Assembly (NCBI GenBank): GCA_023014335.1
Contig: JAECYW010000010.1
Location: forward strand, 2,480,001-2,544,000
Length of the DNA stretch: 64,000 bases
Direction: 5' to 3'
From: Galerina marginata
Lineage: Eukaryota; Basidiomycota; Agaricomycetes; Agaricales; Galerinaceae
This document shows, one piece after another, positions 44,512 through 56,756 of this stretch. Within the stretch, counting starts at the first letter, position 1, and each line of letters opens with the position of its first letter. Made by a program: the position numbers and the translations under genes. Under the pieces are notes generated by a model that searched no databases, was not told where the DNA came from, and saw only the letters and a program-made list of their open reading frames with translations.

Positions 44512-44563
44512 CGTAACTGTGGTGGTTCAATTTCGAAACTTGAGTAGGGCTATAACTAGACTT

Positions 44564-44575
44564 TGTATATATTTT
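44564..44575 (-). promoter_or_regulatory. TATA-like element
   Basis: AATATATACAAA-type sequence on the minus strand, 53-64 nt upstream of the ATG at 44511. Confidence 0.45.
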
Positions 44576-44639
44576 GGCTTGGTCCCACGCTAAATTGTAC
44601 TACTCGAGTATTGGCGTAGCTCTGACAATATGCATGCGG

Positions 44640-45000
44640 TTCTCCTTCTCTGATTTTTGCCTTCTGATAGTCTCTACTCCCAATCTCTGTCCTCTAATGG
44701 GATGCCGAACACAGTAACCCGGTGTAGGACTCTATTGCACGACAATCTTCTGTACTCTGAACGTTCCAACGACGGGTGCGACGCCGGGGATTGCGTCTGC
44801 TGCTCCTCCTCATTTTCCCGCCTTCTTCATAATCTCTTGGATGCCGTCCTGAGTTTTAAATTCCCGGTGAGCAGCAACATTTTTTTGACTCGATATTTTG
44901 CTGATCTTTTCCAAGAATATTATGACGACCCACCTCTGGGTAAGAAGGGCGTAGAGTCGGTGCCAGAAACAAGATAATTATACGCATATACGCACTTTGT
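44640..45000 (+). repeat. dispersed repeat R1, copy 6 (partial)
   Basis: Nearly parallel to 48110-48400: GGTTCTCC...TGCCTTCTGATAG, GAACACAGTAAC, GTGCGACGCCGGGGATTGC, CTTCATAATCTCTTGGATGC and CCCGGTGAGCAGCAAC. The last part corresponds to the GCGCGAGTT...GTGAGCAAC block of copy 2 near 5210. Confidence 0.6.
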
Positions 45001-45079
45001 ATCTCTGATTTCGCTTTTCAGTCTCACCAACGAACATGTGGTCTAAGAAATGTCAATTCGCATCACGAATCTTTGGTAG

Positions 45080-48075
45080 CAAAGCTAATCACCAAAGGAG
45101 AAACATTGCCTAACGTTCCCGTAATAGCGATCCTTGCAATCTGGCGGGGAAAGGTCAGGTATGGAGACCATGAGGGCGAGGTGTATGCCTTACTATATTT
45201 AAGGCCACGGTGGCAGCCTCCAAAACGCCAGCTGGAATCTGCGAAAATGGGAGAAGGGGTTAATGTACGAAAAAGAACGGACAGATTTGGCGTACAGGTT
45301 CAGCTTGGTAAAAGGGCTTTCGCATTCTGAAGGAGGTATCCCTGGGACGTTGGGTTTAACTTTCATCCTCAGGATGGGTAGAGAGTGTTGGCGCATGAAA
45401 CAAGTGACAAAACGGTGATAATACATTTAATTTCCATTTCGTTCGATAACGTCCATAAGCCAGCCTAATACTCCACCTGTCGATGTCAAACTGCATGAGC
45501 TAAAATATTCCGAGGTCAGAATAACCACCACGCACCCTAGCTCTACACTCCCGCGAATAAAAGCCTCAATTGAGGTTTTCTCGGTGCTCTATCCTGGTAG
45601 CGACATTGGTCAAGCGTACGGGTTGTCGATATGATCCGGGCAGTTCGTTAACACTCAGGTCTATAGTAGTGGTAGAAAGTGAAGTTAATTGCTGAAAACG
45701 TTCAAAAAAACGCAGGCGTACTACATCGGAAGGGTATAGTTAGGTGTAAGAACGGACTGAAGCATTTGAAAAATGACAAAAATGTTGGCTGACGGTTATT
45801 TGCGCAACTTTGTGGTGGTATGAGCAGCAGCCGTCCACGAATGAAAGATAATGTTAGTCGAGTCGGAATTCCTGGAATACTCGGATGCCGTTCCGCTGGC
45901 TCTTGAGAAGACGTTCAGAATGTGGCAGGCAGTCAACGATATGATTATTTGAAACAAGAAAGCCGCCGACAGAGACGGCCGTTACATGAGCTTCGACGTA
46001 CGAGCCAGCAAGGACGGCGGACCAGAGGGAAAGAAACTAGGATTTGCCGTCGAGAAAAGTGAGACATTTCCAATTCCAGGCACCGCTCCGGATCAGCGGC
46101 GCCAGCGAGAAGCCTGACTTCTCCGAGTCCTCGTCCGATTCCCTGTTCTTGAAGGTAAACCTCATCAGACCACATCCACGGGCACCATTATCCCAACACA
46201 AGTGCCACCAACAACTTCGCCTCCGTCCTCTAGCAGTGCTCTCCATGTATCGTCGTCGTGCGGATCACCGGGACCGAGGGTCGTGAAGCCGTTGCGAAAG
46301 CTACAGACTGGGCGGGAGGACGTTCTGGAGGTATGTGCGATGGACTCGCGGGTGGGAGCGGGGAGGATGACGAGAACGCCGTCGTCGTGCATCAGCGTGA
46401 AAACTGGAGGTCGGAAGTTTCGTACCAGGCCAAGCGGAGAAGGACGGCTGATAAAAGTCGTACTCTCTGTAGGAGACGCGGGGGTTGAAGTTTTTGAAGG
46501 TTGAATAACCTCTTCGTGGTACAGATGCCTCTCGAGTGGCTGATGCTGGAAGGTAATGCTGTCGTCGTGGTCATGCAGCACTGAAAACGCCTAGAGTAAT
46601 GTCCTTTTGTAGAGAAAATGGGTGGCGGTCAGTGCGAGTAGGATTGGGGGTGCATATATGCGCACCATTGTCGAGGTAGGAAGACAGGACCCATGAAAGT
46701 ATTGCAGCCATCGCTAGACTCCGTGGGGATGGACGTGTGGCAAGAAGGGTGGAAGTACTGGTGCTGCTGACGTTGAATTTCGCAATCATGGCAGAGAGCT
46801 AGCTGGCAATAGTTCCTTCTGCAGCTTGACGGCTTCTCCCAAGCGCTATTGCTTGACCGCTCGACTCCTTCACCTCCAACATTATACCCTTTCTCCCGCT
46901 TTCCTACCCGCTGCCCACTCTCCGACAATCCGACAGTCTTCATCTCCTTATCCTGGGACGTGTCGGCGACACCAGTGGCTCCTCCCGCCCACTACCAGTG
47001 ATAGCGTACAACCCCACGAACCAAATCTGGCCGAGCCCATATCCCGTCCTTCGTGATCGTAGGCTTATTAACGGGTTTCGTGTTCGATACGCCCGAGAAG
47101 TAAAGCACACGTTGCCGAAGGCCATGGTCTCGCATATAGGCGGTCGCCTAATTGGTAGATGACAATTGAATGGACGGACGAGCAGTATAGGCTGCGAAGT
47201 CGATGATGTTCGTCTGAGACAAGATGGTGGATGGGATAAGTGGGGGTCGAGCAAAGTCGACGGTGAGGACGAGGAGATAATCAGAAACACCAAAGTCGTG
47301 GAAGGACTCGAAGTTGATGGTATGACCACGATGGGGTTGTGGGTTGGCTCCACCGCTCCCGAGCCCAAATGTCGGATGGTCAGCGTTCGGAGAGAAGATC
47401 GGTTGCAACTGTACAAAAGGGTAAATGACCCGATACAAGATGCGCCAAACTGAAAATGTACACACTATAGACCACTTCCTCCGAATGTCAGTCCCTGTGC
47501 TCTAAAAGTTCGGGGTTGGATTCAAGACCGTATAGACGAAAAATCGGGGGGCTCCGACAGGAGAGAAGGAGGAGTAAGAAGCTCCAGATGCGGCTGTAGG
47601 CGTGCATGGGTCGTTGCTGATACACTTGATCCGACGCGTGGCTCGAGCAAACAAGGTTTAAAGCAGACGTATCCTTCTCATACACTGCGAAAGAAGACTT
47701 CAATAACGGTATTCCTCGACATCCTTCAGAAGATGCACTTACTACGAACCCAGAATCGGCCTTCCAAGTCTCAATTTCTATCACGTCGACCCAGAAATAC
47801 CGCAACGTCAACGGACGTGCTTGAAGCCACCGGATCGGTAGGAATGGAAGCTGACGAAAGTAGAACTTAAGTTAGGCTATAAAATGAGGACCTGGCCATC
47901 GTTATCAGACTATCTCAGAGCAAATGGGCAGAAGAAGCGAAACAGGTCCTTGGTATGATAAGACAGTTGGAACTTGGAAGAATTTGGTTGACGTGAGGCT
48001 GTGAGCGGTGGAAAATCAGATTGTCGCTGTTTGGTTTGAACGCCAAAGCCGTTTAGCCCTGTTGCTTGGTTTCTG
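45080..48075 (-). repeat. repeat / gene relic R2, copy 3 (longest)
   Basis: Full-length version of R2. On the minus strand it reads, from the right edge, a leader with TLRYFWVDVIEIETWKADSG followed by a GTAAGT donor, then WRILYRVIYPFVQLQPIF, HRGHTINFESFHDFGV, GYGLGQIWFVGLYA, and later a 138-codon frame (46581-46165) containing FTLMHDDGVLVILP and GDPHDDDTWRALLEDGG. Several stops and frame breaks separate the pieces, so I call it a decayed gene copy. The family is not recognised. It forms a tandem, same-orientation pair with copy 2. Confidence 0.55.
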
Positions 48076-48109
48076 CTTGACTCTTCAGCATTCGGTTCTC
48101 CCTTGGTTC

Positions 48110-48690
48110 TCCTCCTCTGAATTCTGCCTTCTGATGGTGTTATCTCTACTCTAGCCCTCGGTCCTCTACGGGAATGTCGAGCACAGTAACACTTGTTACC
48201 TCTATCTCATGAAATTCGTCGGCACTTTCAACTTTCCATCGATTTGCGCGACGCCGGGCATTGCAGGTGCTGCTCCTCTTTTAGCCTGCTTCTTCATAAT
48301 CTCTTGGATGCCGTCGTGAGTTCTGGATTTCCGGTAAGCAACGACGTTATCCTGGTCTCGATATCTTGCTTATCTTTTCCAAGATTAATGCTTGACTCGT
48401 GCGACGCCGGGCAATGCGCATGCTTCTCCGCATCATCGTTGGAATGGGAAGAACATGAGGTGATTCGGGCTCGATGCGACTATGCACGTACCTCCTGTTT
48501 TTACTTCCTTTGTATTCGAAGCTGAAAAGACTCTGCCGTTATCTAGCTCGCTGTTGGCGCTATTCTGGGCTCGTCGCCAGCTGTTATGGTCGAATACTAA
48601 TTTGCCCATCCCACGACGGCGCACCAGGTCCTCATTCGCTCTTAAAACCAAGCTCAAGTGCTAGCGCGGGTGGTACGATCGCCGCCGGTC
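48110..48690 (+). repeat. dispersed repeat R1, copy 7
   Basis: Matches copy 6 and, further right, the R1 core: GCACGTACCTCCTGTTTTTACTTCC, GAAGCTGAA and TAGCTCGCTGTTGG (about 48480-48570) correspond to 15380-15470 in copy 4. It faces R2 copy 3 head to head. Confidence 0.55.
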
Positions 48691-49753
48691 CAGTAGTATG
48701 GGGTTTGGGTTTGATCAGTGGATCATTTTCAGGGCATGACAGCCTAATCCCGAAGCATTGACACCCGTTACACTTTTAGCTCCCCCATCTTACGGAGTTC
48801 TTATGATAATTCTGGATCCTGGGGACCTGAGGCTGTACCCGTCAATCATGTATCGCGTCTGTTGATTTCCAGGTATCAGACGCGACCTCTTTTACATACT
48901 GGGCAGTCGGCTTGAAGTTGGACCTCCGAGGTAATACTTCTCCATTTGAAACGTAAAATTTAAATAAAGTCGTTGATTCCTCGTGTTAGATTCCTTTTTC
49001 GAGTCTGAACAGACTTTGGTATCAGGATCGTGAACGAATCTCCTCATCTCCTTCGAAGTATGGTCATACATTAAAATCCCATTCTGAGTCGTGGTACGCG
49101 TTTCAGCATTGTCTTCGGAATTGCGGCATGAATCGCACCTTTGACCACTCTTCTTCGTGAGGATTGTATCTGGTTAGTGTGGTGCCGTAGGTAAGTAGGT
49201 ATCAGACAGCTGATGTCTTCCTGTCGTTCCGTCATTACGGCAGAGCTATTTTCTGACAGAGAGTCGTCAGCTGTTGTGGTTGCTGGAAGATTTACTAACT
49301 GCTATAGCGATAGGTCGGTAAAATTATTCCTTCGTCAAGTGCTACAGTATGAATGACCTCCTGGGTGGTACAAGCTCGACTGAATGAATAGAAGAACTCG
49401 TTTGGACACTATTAGCGTGTTTTCAACGGTAATACTACCTCAAATCCTTTCCAGAGCGGCGCTTTTTAATCCACGTCTCTGTTTGCATTTTCGTGCACGA
49501 ATACTGAAACGGTCCCTGCGGCGGCTTACTCAACTTCGTGGCCCCGTTTTGCCCCCTCATTTTTCTAAATTTAAGCTAATTCGTTCCACCAACGGACCAC
49601 CACCATTTTGACCTGTATATCTTATCTTCCGTTTTATGTAACGGCATATCCGTGCCGCCCCGTTTTCCTCGGCATGATGCTCGATTCCTACGTGCAATCA
49701 TGAGATTGTCGTTTGACGTAGGACTCGCTGAAAAAGTCATACAAGACTAAGGT
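48691..49753. other. upstream region of the pheromone receptor gene
   Basis: No gene recognised. I looked on both strands for a short precursor frame ending in a CaaX box before a stop and found none. Confidence 0.4.
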
Positions 49754-49760
49754 TATAAAT
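49754..49760 (+). promoter_or_regulatory. TATA box of the STE3 gene
   Basis: TATAAAT, 59-65 nt before the ATG at 49819. Confidence 0.65.
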
Positions 49761-49818
49761 AAAGGGGCAAGTATTGTGCTCCCTTACCCCCTCGTAATAC
49801 CAATTTCCAGAATTCACG

Positions 49819-51072
49819 ATGTCCTATCCAAACGCTATTTACTCTGTCTTCTCTGGCATTGGTTTTCTCTGTTGTGCTATCCCCTTTACGTGGCATTTAA
49901 AAAGTATGACTACCTCTTCTCTGGTTTTACGCGCTTTCAATAATTCGAACACACTCTACTCTTTCAGAAGGGAATACAGGTACCTGCATGAATATGGCTT
50001 GGTGTGGTGCTCTCTGTCTCACCGAGTTCATCAACTCCATGGTTTGGAATGGAAATGTGGTCAACTGGGCTCCAGCTTGGTGCGACATATGTAGGCCTTA
50101 ACTGATCTTCTATTATGATTGTATCGTAGCTAATTTCTGCAGCTACGAGAATCTTTATTGCAGGTGGCGTTGGTATGCCGGCCTCTAGTCTAATCATTTG
50201 GCGGCGCCTTCACAGCATTGCAACTGCACAAGGGACTATGACTATACGAAAGGACGATAAGTCCATAGAGCGTCACCAAGTGATGATCGACCTAGCTATT
50301 GGTTTGGGCTTGCCATTTCTGGAGATAATCTTCGGTATATTGTATTTTCTACTGAAGAACAATTTTTACTGACACTTACGACGTAGGATACATTGTTCAA
50401 GGTCATCGATTCAACATTTTAGAGGACGTTGGGTGCTATCCGGCCATCTATAACACCGCACTTGCGGTTGGCCTTATTGGTGTTCCACCAGTCCTTATCG
50501 GCCTCGTCACCGCGCGCTACTCGGTGCCCACCTTCCTGGCTTTCAATAGGCGACGCATTGAGTTCAACGACCTCCTTGCAGAACACAGTAACCTCAGTTC
50601 CAGCTTTTACATTAGATTAATGTGTTTCGCCGGCATTGAACTCATGTGCACAATTCCTATCGGAAGCTATTTTATCTACATCAGCAGTCGTCACCTTTAT
50701 CCTTGGATTGACTGGGCCGATACACATTCACACTTCTCTGTAGTCGAGCAATACCCAAGCGTCGTCTGGCGCTCAAGTCCAAACTTGAAGAACTCCGTTG
50801 AGCTTGGGCGCTGGGTGGGCGTTATAGGCGCTTTAATATTTTTTGCCTTCTTTGGCTTTGCGGAAGAAGCCAGGATGAATTACCGTGCAGCCTACCGAAA
50901 TTTGGCCAAGTACCTCGGGTTTTCTACAGCATCATCCAAACCGACCATGAACCGGAGGAAGGATATTGAACCTCTTGATTTTGCGCACACAGCAGGTACT
51001 GACATCTCAATCCCTATCGCGACCCATCCAGAACCCGGCACAACCCAGTCGAACACACTCCCCCTCGTATAA
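49819..51072 (+). CDS. STE3: STE3-type pheromone receptor (7-TM GPCR)
   Basis: Exons 49819-49903, 49968-50090, 50143-50334 and 50387-51072 give 361 residues. It follows the STE3 pattern closely: YPNAIYSVFSGIGFLCCAIP (TM1), WHLKKGNTGTCMNMAW, FINSMVWNGNVVNWAPAWCD, STRIFIAGGVGMPASSL, IWRRLHSIA and VQGHRFNILEDVGCYPAIYN. Further membrane segments follow at about residues 170-190, 210-235 and 270-295, then a hydrophilic tail. Such receptors sit in the plasma membrane, bind lipidated peptide pheromones and signal through a G protein. In basidiomycetes they form the B mating-type locus, but paralogues outside the locus are common. No pheromone precursor gene was visible nearby, so mating-type identity is not established. 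The frame is intact. Confidence 0.93.
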
Positions 51073-51769
51073 ATTCATGTAGGAACTAGTCGAGTTACTT
51101 AAATCATTCATTCTTCCTTCGTAAATTTGTACTTAGATATATTACTGCTATCTTTGTTTTCAGTTCCATCCTTCGTACCTATATGTATTATTAAACGCAG
51201 GGTATATTTTATTACGCGATTTCTCTCTTTGAACTGGCTATCCGAATCCAAACAGATACTCTCAGCTATAATTCCCTAAGAAGATCTTATTTCCTTCTTC
51301 GTATTTCTTTTACAAAATCACAGCTGGATACGAAGCTGTCGTTCGGGTTACCTTGCCGTGCCTTAATAATCCGCCTCGCGTTCCTTAGTTCTACACGATT
51401 ATTTATTGTCCGTCTATGGTCCTAACATATTGCAATTGCAAACGAAGAAAGACTCAAGAGGTGAATTAAACCTGGCTTAATGATGATCTGTGTTCGAACA
51501 TCCGAATTTTTGTGGCATGGTTTTGATCATAATGTCGGTGGTTTAGTGGCACATTACTTACCAGTGGCCCATTTCCAACTATGGAAATAAGTTGGCCCAG
51601 CCCAGCGCGTTGATTCCGAAATCGCACATTGTTCATGGCCCACAGACCAAATATCGCCACACAATTTCTCTCAATATTTATATGCCAGGTCGCCATGTTT
51701 TATACTTCATTTCGCCACCCATAGCCGATTTGAAATCTAAATCCCTCGTTTTCACCCGTCCACTCAGCA
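51073..51769. other. intergenic between receptor and disordered-protein gene
   Basis: AT-rich; no frame supported and no CaaX-type short frame found on either strand. Confidence 0.4.
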
Positions 51770-53002
51770 ATGCCCACAAAATTCTCTCCATACTCTATCC
51801 CAGTGGACTCCTCGGAGTATGTAACCCGTCTAAATAATCATTCCATGGACGATCTCCGCAACCTCGCCAGGGTTTCATCGCCTCTCTGTTCATTGAAAGG
51901 GATTTATTACGCATCCCAACCAGCTTCTCCTTCTCAATCACCACCCATTTCTCCAGCATTATCTCGTACCACGTCTTTTGACTCTTCCGCCGACTTTTAT
52001 ACTCGCTTCTCTCCTTTTGCGATACCCATTACGCAAGACGACATTCGCTATTCCGTATACGACGACGCGGACGAAGATAGAGGAGTCAGCCCGAATGGAT
52101 CTTCAGAGGAGGAAGAACGCTCTCTTCACACTCCATTTCCACGCTCCTCGAACAACAACGGTCACGCTCAGAATTTAGCCGATCTCCACTTTTCGCGTTT
52201 TAACAGGTTCCACGGTACTGACGGCGATACTCAGAGTACTCTCTCATCGCCGTCTATGTATAGCATGGAAAGCGCCGCACCAACTATCACCTCTTTCCTC
52301 ATAAAAAACCTAATTAAAAAAAATTCGCTATTCAAACCCAACGCTGGACTGGAGCGCCAGCCACGAAACCTCGAGGATCAAATTATTCTCAATGTGCCAC
52401 CGTCGCCCACCACGCCGACCGTTATCGATTATGCCTCGAAGTCATCAATGCAGACGAAATTCGGGGTTTACAAGACTGTACGACGAGGCGTTATACGCGT
52501 TCTAAGGCGCAAGGCTGCTGGACCGGCTCAGAGTCAAAGTAAGGAAGGTACTGATTCGATTCGCAGTGGTGTCAGTGCTACTGACATCGCCTCCCATGAG
52601 GCGTCGTCCTCCGCATCGTTGATGGATGTCACTCCAATGATTCCGCGTCCTAATGAAGTTGTTGCGCGTTCATCTGCGTCGATGTTCACGAGGAAGCGAA
52701 AAGTCACAATGTCAAGTATAAATACCACCACCACAGCGCCTCCTGCAACGCCGTCCACTCCTCGTTCTTACTTCAATCTTGGTTTCTCACTTCGAAGAGG
52801 TAAAAGGAGGACTCAAGACCACAGCATGGACGTCCAACCAATCGATCTCTCAGCCCAGATGACAAACCGCAAAAGCTTTAGACGCTCAGTTGTCAGGCGC
52901 TCAGTATCATTTTCTGGATATGCGAATTACGACTTCGCACTTGATCCGGATGACGTTAGGCTAGTTAGAACCGCTTTGAGGTGGGCAGATCAGGAGTCGT
53001 AG
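51770..53002 (+). CDS. uncharacterised disordered basic protein, 410 residues
   Basis: Single-exon frame with good length and biased composition typical of real coding sequence. The N-terminal third is rich in Ser/Pro (SQPASPSQSPPISPALS), followed by an acidic patch (DDADEDRG and SSEEEERS). The C-terminal half is basic and Ser-rich, with RGVIRVLRRKA, FSLRRGKRRTQ and KSFRRSVVRRSVSFSG, possible nuclear-localisation or phosphorylation sites. The end LDPDDVRLVRTALRWADQES looks helical and conserved in style. No enzymatic domain is recognisable. It lies 0.7 kb after the STE3 gene on the same strand, but nothing in the sequence links their functions. Confidence 0.65.
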   Translation: MPTKFSPYSIPVDSSEYVTRLNNHSMDDLRNLARVSSPLCSLKGIYYASQPASPSQSPPISPALSRTTSFDSSADFYTRFSPFAIPITQDDIRYSVYDDADEDRGVSPNGSSEEEERSLHTPFPRSSNNNGHAQNLADLHFSRFNRFHGTDGDTQSTLSSPSMYSMESAAPTITSFLIKNLIKKNSLFKPNAGLERQPRNLEDQIILNVPPSPTTPTVIDYASKSSMQTKFGVYKTVRRGVIRVLRRKAAGPAQSQSKEGTDSIRSGVSATDIASHEASSSASLMDVTPMIPRPNEVVARSSASMFTRKRKVTMSSINTTTTAPPATPSTPRSYFNLGFSLRRGKRRTQDHSMDVQPIDLSAQMTNRKSFRRSVVRRSVSFSGYANYDFALDPDDVRLVRTALRWADQES

Positions 53003-54094
53003 TTCATCTTTTTTCCCCGTGCATTATATGTGATGAAATTACCGCTTTGTATTATAGATATGTTCCAAAATTTATGCAGTTTCTTATCCCATTCTTACGA
53101 TTGCGTTGTTCTTGTGCTCACCATGATTGATCGATTTTTAAATTAAGGTGGAGCTAAGGCGTAAAATTCAGTGAGAACCCCGGTTGTGTCGTCCTTCCGT
53201 AGGATTGACGGTTCTCGGCCAACACATCGGGCTTCCTAGCGCCCACTTTTGATACCCGAGTGGCCATAGATTCTACAATCCTGACCGGAACGAATGTATT
53301 TTGGAATTAAGGAATTCCAAAATTATAGTGCATATATGGACGAGTAGTCTAGGTGCGTGATTTCTGGTAGTTTTGAATCCATCTATTTTGGGCGATGCCC
53401 TTCGTAGATTACGATATTCATCTTCTAAGTTCTATGCTTATTTGGCGAGGTATGTCAGTAGAGATGTTCGTTTTCCGATGTCAAGGATCACTTGACCAAG
53501 AAGAAGCCTCGCGTGATTACCATTTGTCGCAACTTTGCAACCACCGTGGCTTCCATCTCCCTGGCGTTAAGCGTTGATTTGATCAATCCCTCCATCGAGC
53601 CCCGTTCTTCAGTCTTCTCTGGCACTGCAACCGACATCCTCAAATGCCAAGCTGATGAGGACCCGCTACTCCCACCGCCACGCCTGTTTGTGAGCTAAAA
53701 ATAGACGAGCCCCAGGTTGTTGTCTGCGATCCGGGGAAGGTGATGCTCGGTAGTGTTCGGCTCATACCTGATTGTGGAATTGATTACCAGAATGCATGGA
53801 TTAATATGCCGCGAATGGGCAGGAGGGTAAAATAAGGTAACGGGTTCATAGATTCACGGGAGTGGGAAGGAGTGGGAGTGGTTCGCGATATGTGCGCACG
53901 GAGTTCCATCATGGGTATCAACATATCTTAACCCAGCCGTGCACGAGGTCCCTGTCAGTGTAAAATTGATTTCTTTTCCGACTACCGAGTGACTAATGAC
54001 ATTCCGAACACGGCGAAGCCAAAGTATAAGAATACACCACGAGTGGGGCGTATCAAGCTTCTAGCTTCTTTCGCTCTCCCACATCGGTTCGCTC
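53003..54094. other. intergenic, promoter side of the transporter gene
   Basis: No gene recognised; short frames only. CVVLP before a stop near 53180 resembles a CaaX end superficially but lacks a start and the four-residue box. Confidence 0.4.
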
Positions 54095-56756
54095 ATGGCC
54101 CCCTACTTTCTGCGCAACCTGGTGCCCAAGAGAGAGAAACGGCAGCATGCCCGACCATTATTCACGGTGCTGAGCGAGTTGACATGGATTCAGTGGGCGC
54201 TTTTCTGGTCTGGGTGAGCACGCCGTTTGTCTGATGTGATGGTTGTTGCCGAATTAGGCAAAAGCTGAGCTAACGATCACTTGTTTTTTTCAACCACGAT
54301 CCTGCAGTTGGCTGGCATGGACATGCGACGCCATTGACTTCTTCTCCGTTTCTCTGAGCGTATCCCACCTCCAGACACAGTTCAACAAAAAGACTAATGA
54401 CATCGTAAGTCTGTCATCGAATCGCAAGCCTCTCAAAGAACTAACGCAATCGCGCCACTTTTTGACAGACGACGGCTATTACTTTGACGTTACTTTTCCG
54501 TTCGGTTGGTGCTGTGAGTTGTCCTTCATCTCACGATAGCAAGTTCAAGACTCACACACACGCACTACAGGTTATCTTTGGAATTCTCTCGGACCGATTC
54601 GGACGTAAATGGCCCCTCATTTTCAACCTCGTCCTCGTCGCCATTCTCGAACTCGGCGCCGGCTTTGTTCAAACATTTCAACAATTCCTTGCCTTGAGAT
54701 CCCTTTTCGGTATCGGCATGGGTGGAATCTGGGGCCTCGCAGCATCCACTGCCCTGGAGAATCTTCCTGTCGAAGCTCGCGGTCTCGCTAGCGGAGTTCT
54801 TCAAGAAGGTTATGCGGTTGGATATCTTATCGCTGCCGTCATCAACTTGTTCTTGGTCCCAGAAGTTAGCGCAGGATGGCGCAGTTTGTTCTGGACGGCG
54901 TCTGGGATATCTCTCTTTGCTGCGTTCATCAGGGTCCTTCTGCCCGAGAGCGAAGTCTTCTTACGAGCCAAGGCGATCGAAAAGGCGAAGGGAACCGATA
55001 CCACCAAAAAGACCAAGATTTTCGTTAAGGAGACGAAGGAGATGCTTAAGCATCACTGGTTGTTGTGCATATACGCCGTCCTACTCATGACTGGTACGTT
55101 ATTCGTTCTTTTTCAATTTCAGGTTTTTTCCCCGCTTTCTTCCATCCGTTGTCATCTATCCTACATCTCTCCATCCGTTGGGAGATAATCCGTCCCCGGA
55201 TAGCCTTCCGGGTGTTCCATAATTATGCCAGATCTGTTTTTATTTCTTTCCCCTGTCCACAAGTTTACACCTTTCTAACGCCTCTTATAGGATTTAACTT
55301 CCTCTCGCACGGATCTCAGGTACGCTTTCTTTATCTAGTCTCAGATGCAGTTGCCAAATATACCACTAACGCTTTTTCACTTGCCCGTGATAGGATTTGT
55401 ATCCCACATACCTCACAGCATCCAAAGGTATCTCCTCCCACAATGCCACGGTCGCCACGATCATTGGGAATTGTGTAAGTATTTTCATGCTTCGCCTTTG
55501 GAGGATCCTTTGCCGACTGAACGTTTTACGGTTCTAGGGTGCAATCGTGTACGTCGTCCCACAATCTATCTTCTGAACGATCGGCAAGAAGTTGACATTC
55601 TTGTGCCTGTTAGTGGTGGTGCTTTCGCCGGATGGTTGAGCCAGTACATCGGAAGAAGGTTAACGATCGTGTAAGTACTCTCTCTTGCGCTTTCATCATT
55701 CCAGATGCGCGTTACTTCGCTTGTCCCCTACGTCACTCGACTACACCCCATGACGTCGTATCTTCCCCATGATCACTATCATCATCCTTTCATTCCGCCA
55801 AAACCACTCACCTGCATATTCCAATTTTGCTTATTATGATATTTTTGAATCCTTGTAGAATTCACGTCTTACTGGTCGGAGGTAGGTCGCATATTCTTCA
55901 TGCGCAGGTGATTTAGGGACCTTAACTGGCAATCATTGCATTATCGATTAGCGTTTATACCCTTGTGGATTCTCCCGACGGGCTTCGGCGCCTTAGCAGC
56001 TGGCGCGTTCTGCATTCAGTTTGGCGTACAAGGCGCATGGGGTGTCGTACGTGTCTTATAAGTGTGTTTCCGTCATGACTTTCTAAAGGATCAACCTTTC
56101 CATGACCGCAGATCCCCATTCAACTGGCAGAGATGTCACCGCCTGCTTTCAGAGCGACCTTCCCTGGTGTGGCCTATCAACTCGGAAACGTAAGTGGGCG
56201 TCCTTTTAACTGTTATCGTAGCATCTCTGCAGCAGTAAATTCTGATTGGATGCGTTTATCAGATGGTTTCTTCCGCATCCGCCCAGATTGAAGCTAGTAA
56301 GTCGCTATTAACATTCTATGAGCTTCGTCATTTGAGCTCATGTGTTTAGCCGGTGGTGAACATCTCACCAAGACCCTTTTCCAAAACGGAAAACTGGTCA
56401 CTGTGCCAGACTATGCAACCGTGCGTAGATTATCTCGTTTATCTTTCTCGTCCGAGATGGACTGATGCTGTATTGATAGGTGCAAGGGATTCTCATCGGA
56501 GTTGTAGCCGCATTTGTGATAATTGTTACTATCATCGGTCCAGAGTAAGTTATTTACTCTGTTGAGCATGCTGTGCTGAGAGCTGAACGATGTCCGAAGG
56601 AATCACGGATCGCACTTTGAAAAGGCGAAAGCTGCATTCGAAGAGGGCGCAGGACAGGAGAAGGCTATTTTGGACGACGACCCGGTCGATTCTCCAGCAC
56701 GTGAGAGCGATAGTCTCTCAGGCGATGAGAATAAAACGAGCGTGGAGAAGGTTTAG
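54095..56756 (+). CDS. MFS carboxylic acid/H+ symporter, JEN1-like
   Basis: Fifteen exons: 54095-54213, 54308-54404, 54469-54513, 54571-55093, 55291-55319, 55394-55474, 55538-55548, 55614-55670, 55859-55881, 55952-56046, 56112-56189, 56263-56296, 56350-56420, 56480-56544 and 56600-56756. They are in phase throughout and give 494 residues. Family signatures are WLAWTCDAIDFFSVSLS (TM1), the MFS motif GILSDRFGRKWPL, ALENLPVEARGLASGVLQEG, HGSQDLYPTYLTAS, GGAFAGWLSQYIGRR and IPIQLAEMSPPAFRATFPG. This matches the sialate/lactate-type MFS group that imports monocarboxylates such as lactate, pyruvate or acetate with protons across the plasma membrane. The hydrophilic C-terminal tail is acidic. Exon 7 is only 11 nt. 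Regulation is not visible. Confidence 0.88.

Noticed and set aside
53170..53215. Possible CaaX-like end CVVLP before a stop, near the STE3 gene
   Set aside because: Not a four-residue CaaX box, and an in-frame stop lies a few codons upstream with no ATG between.
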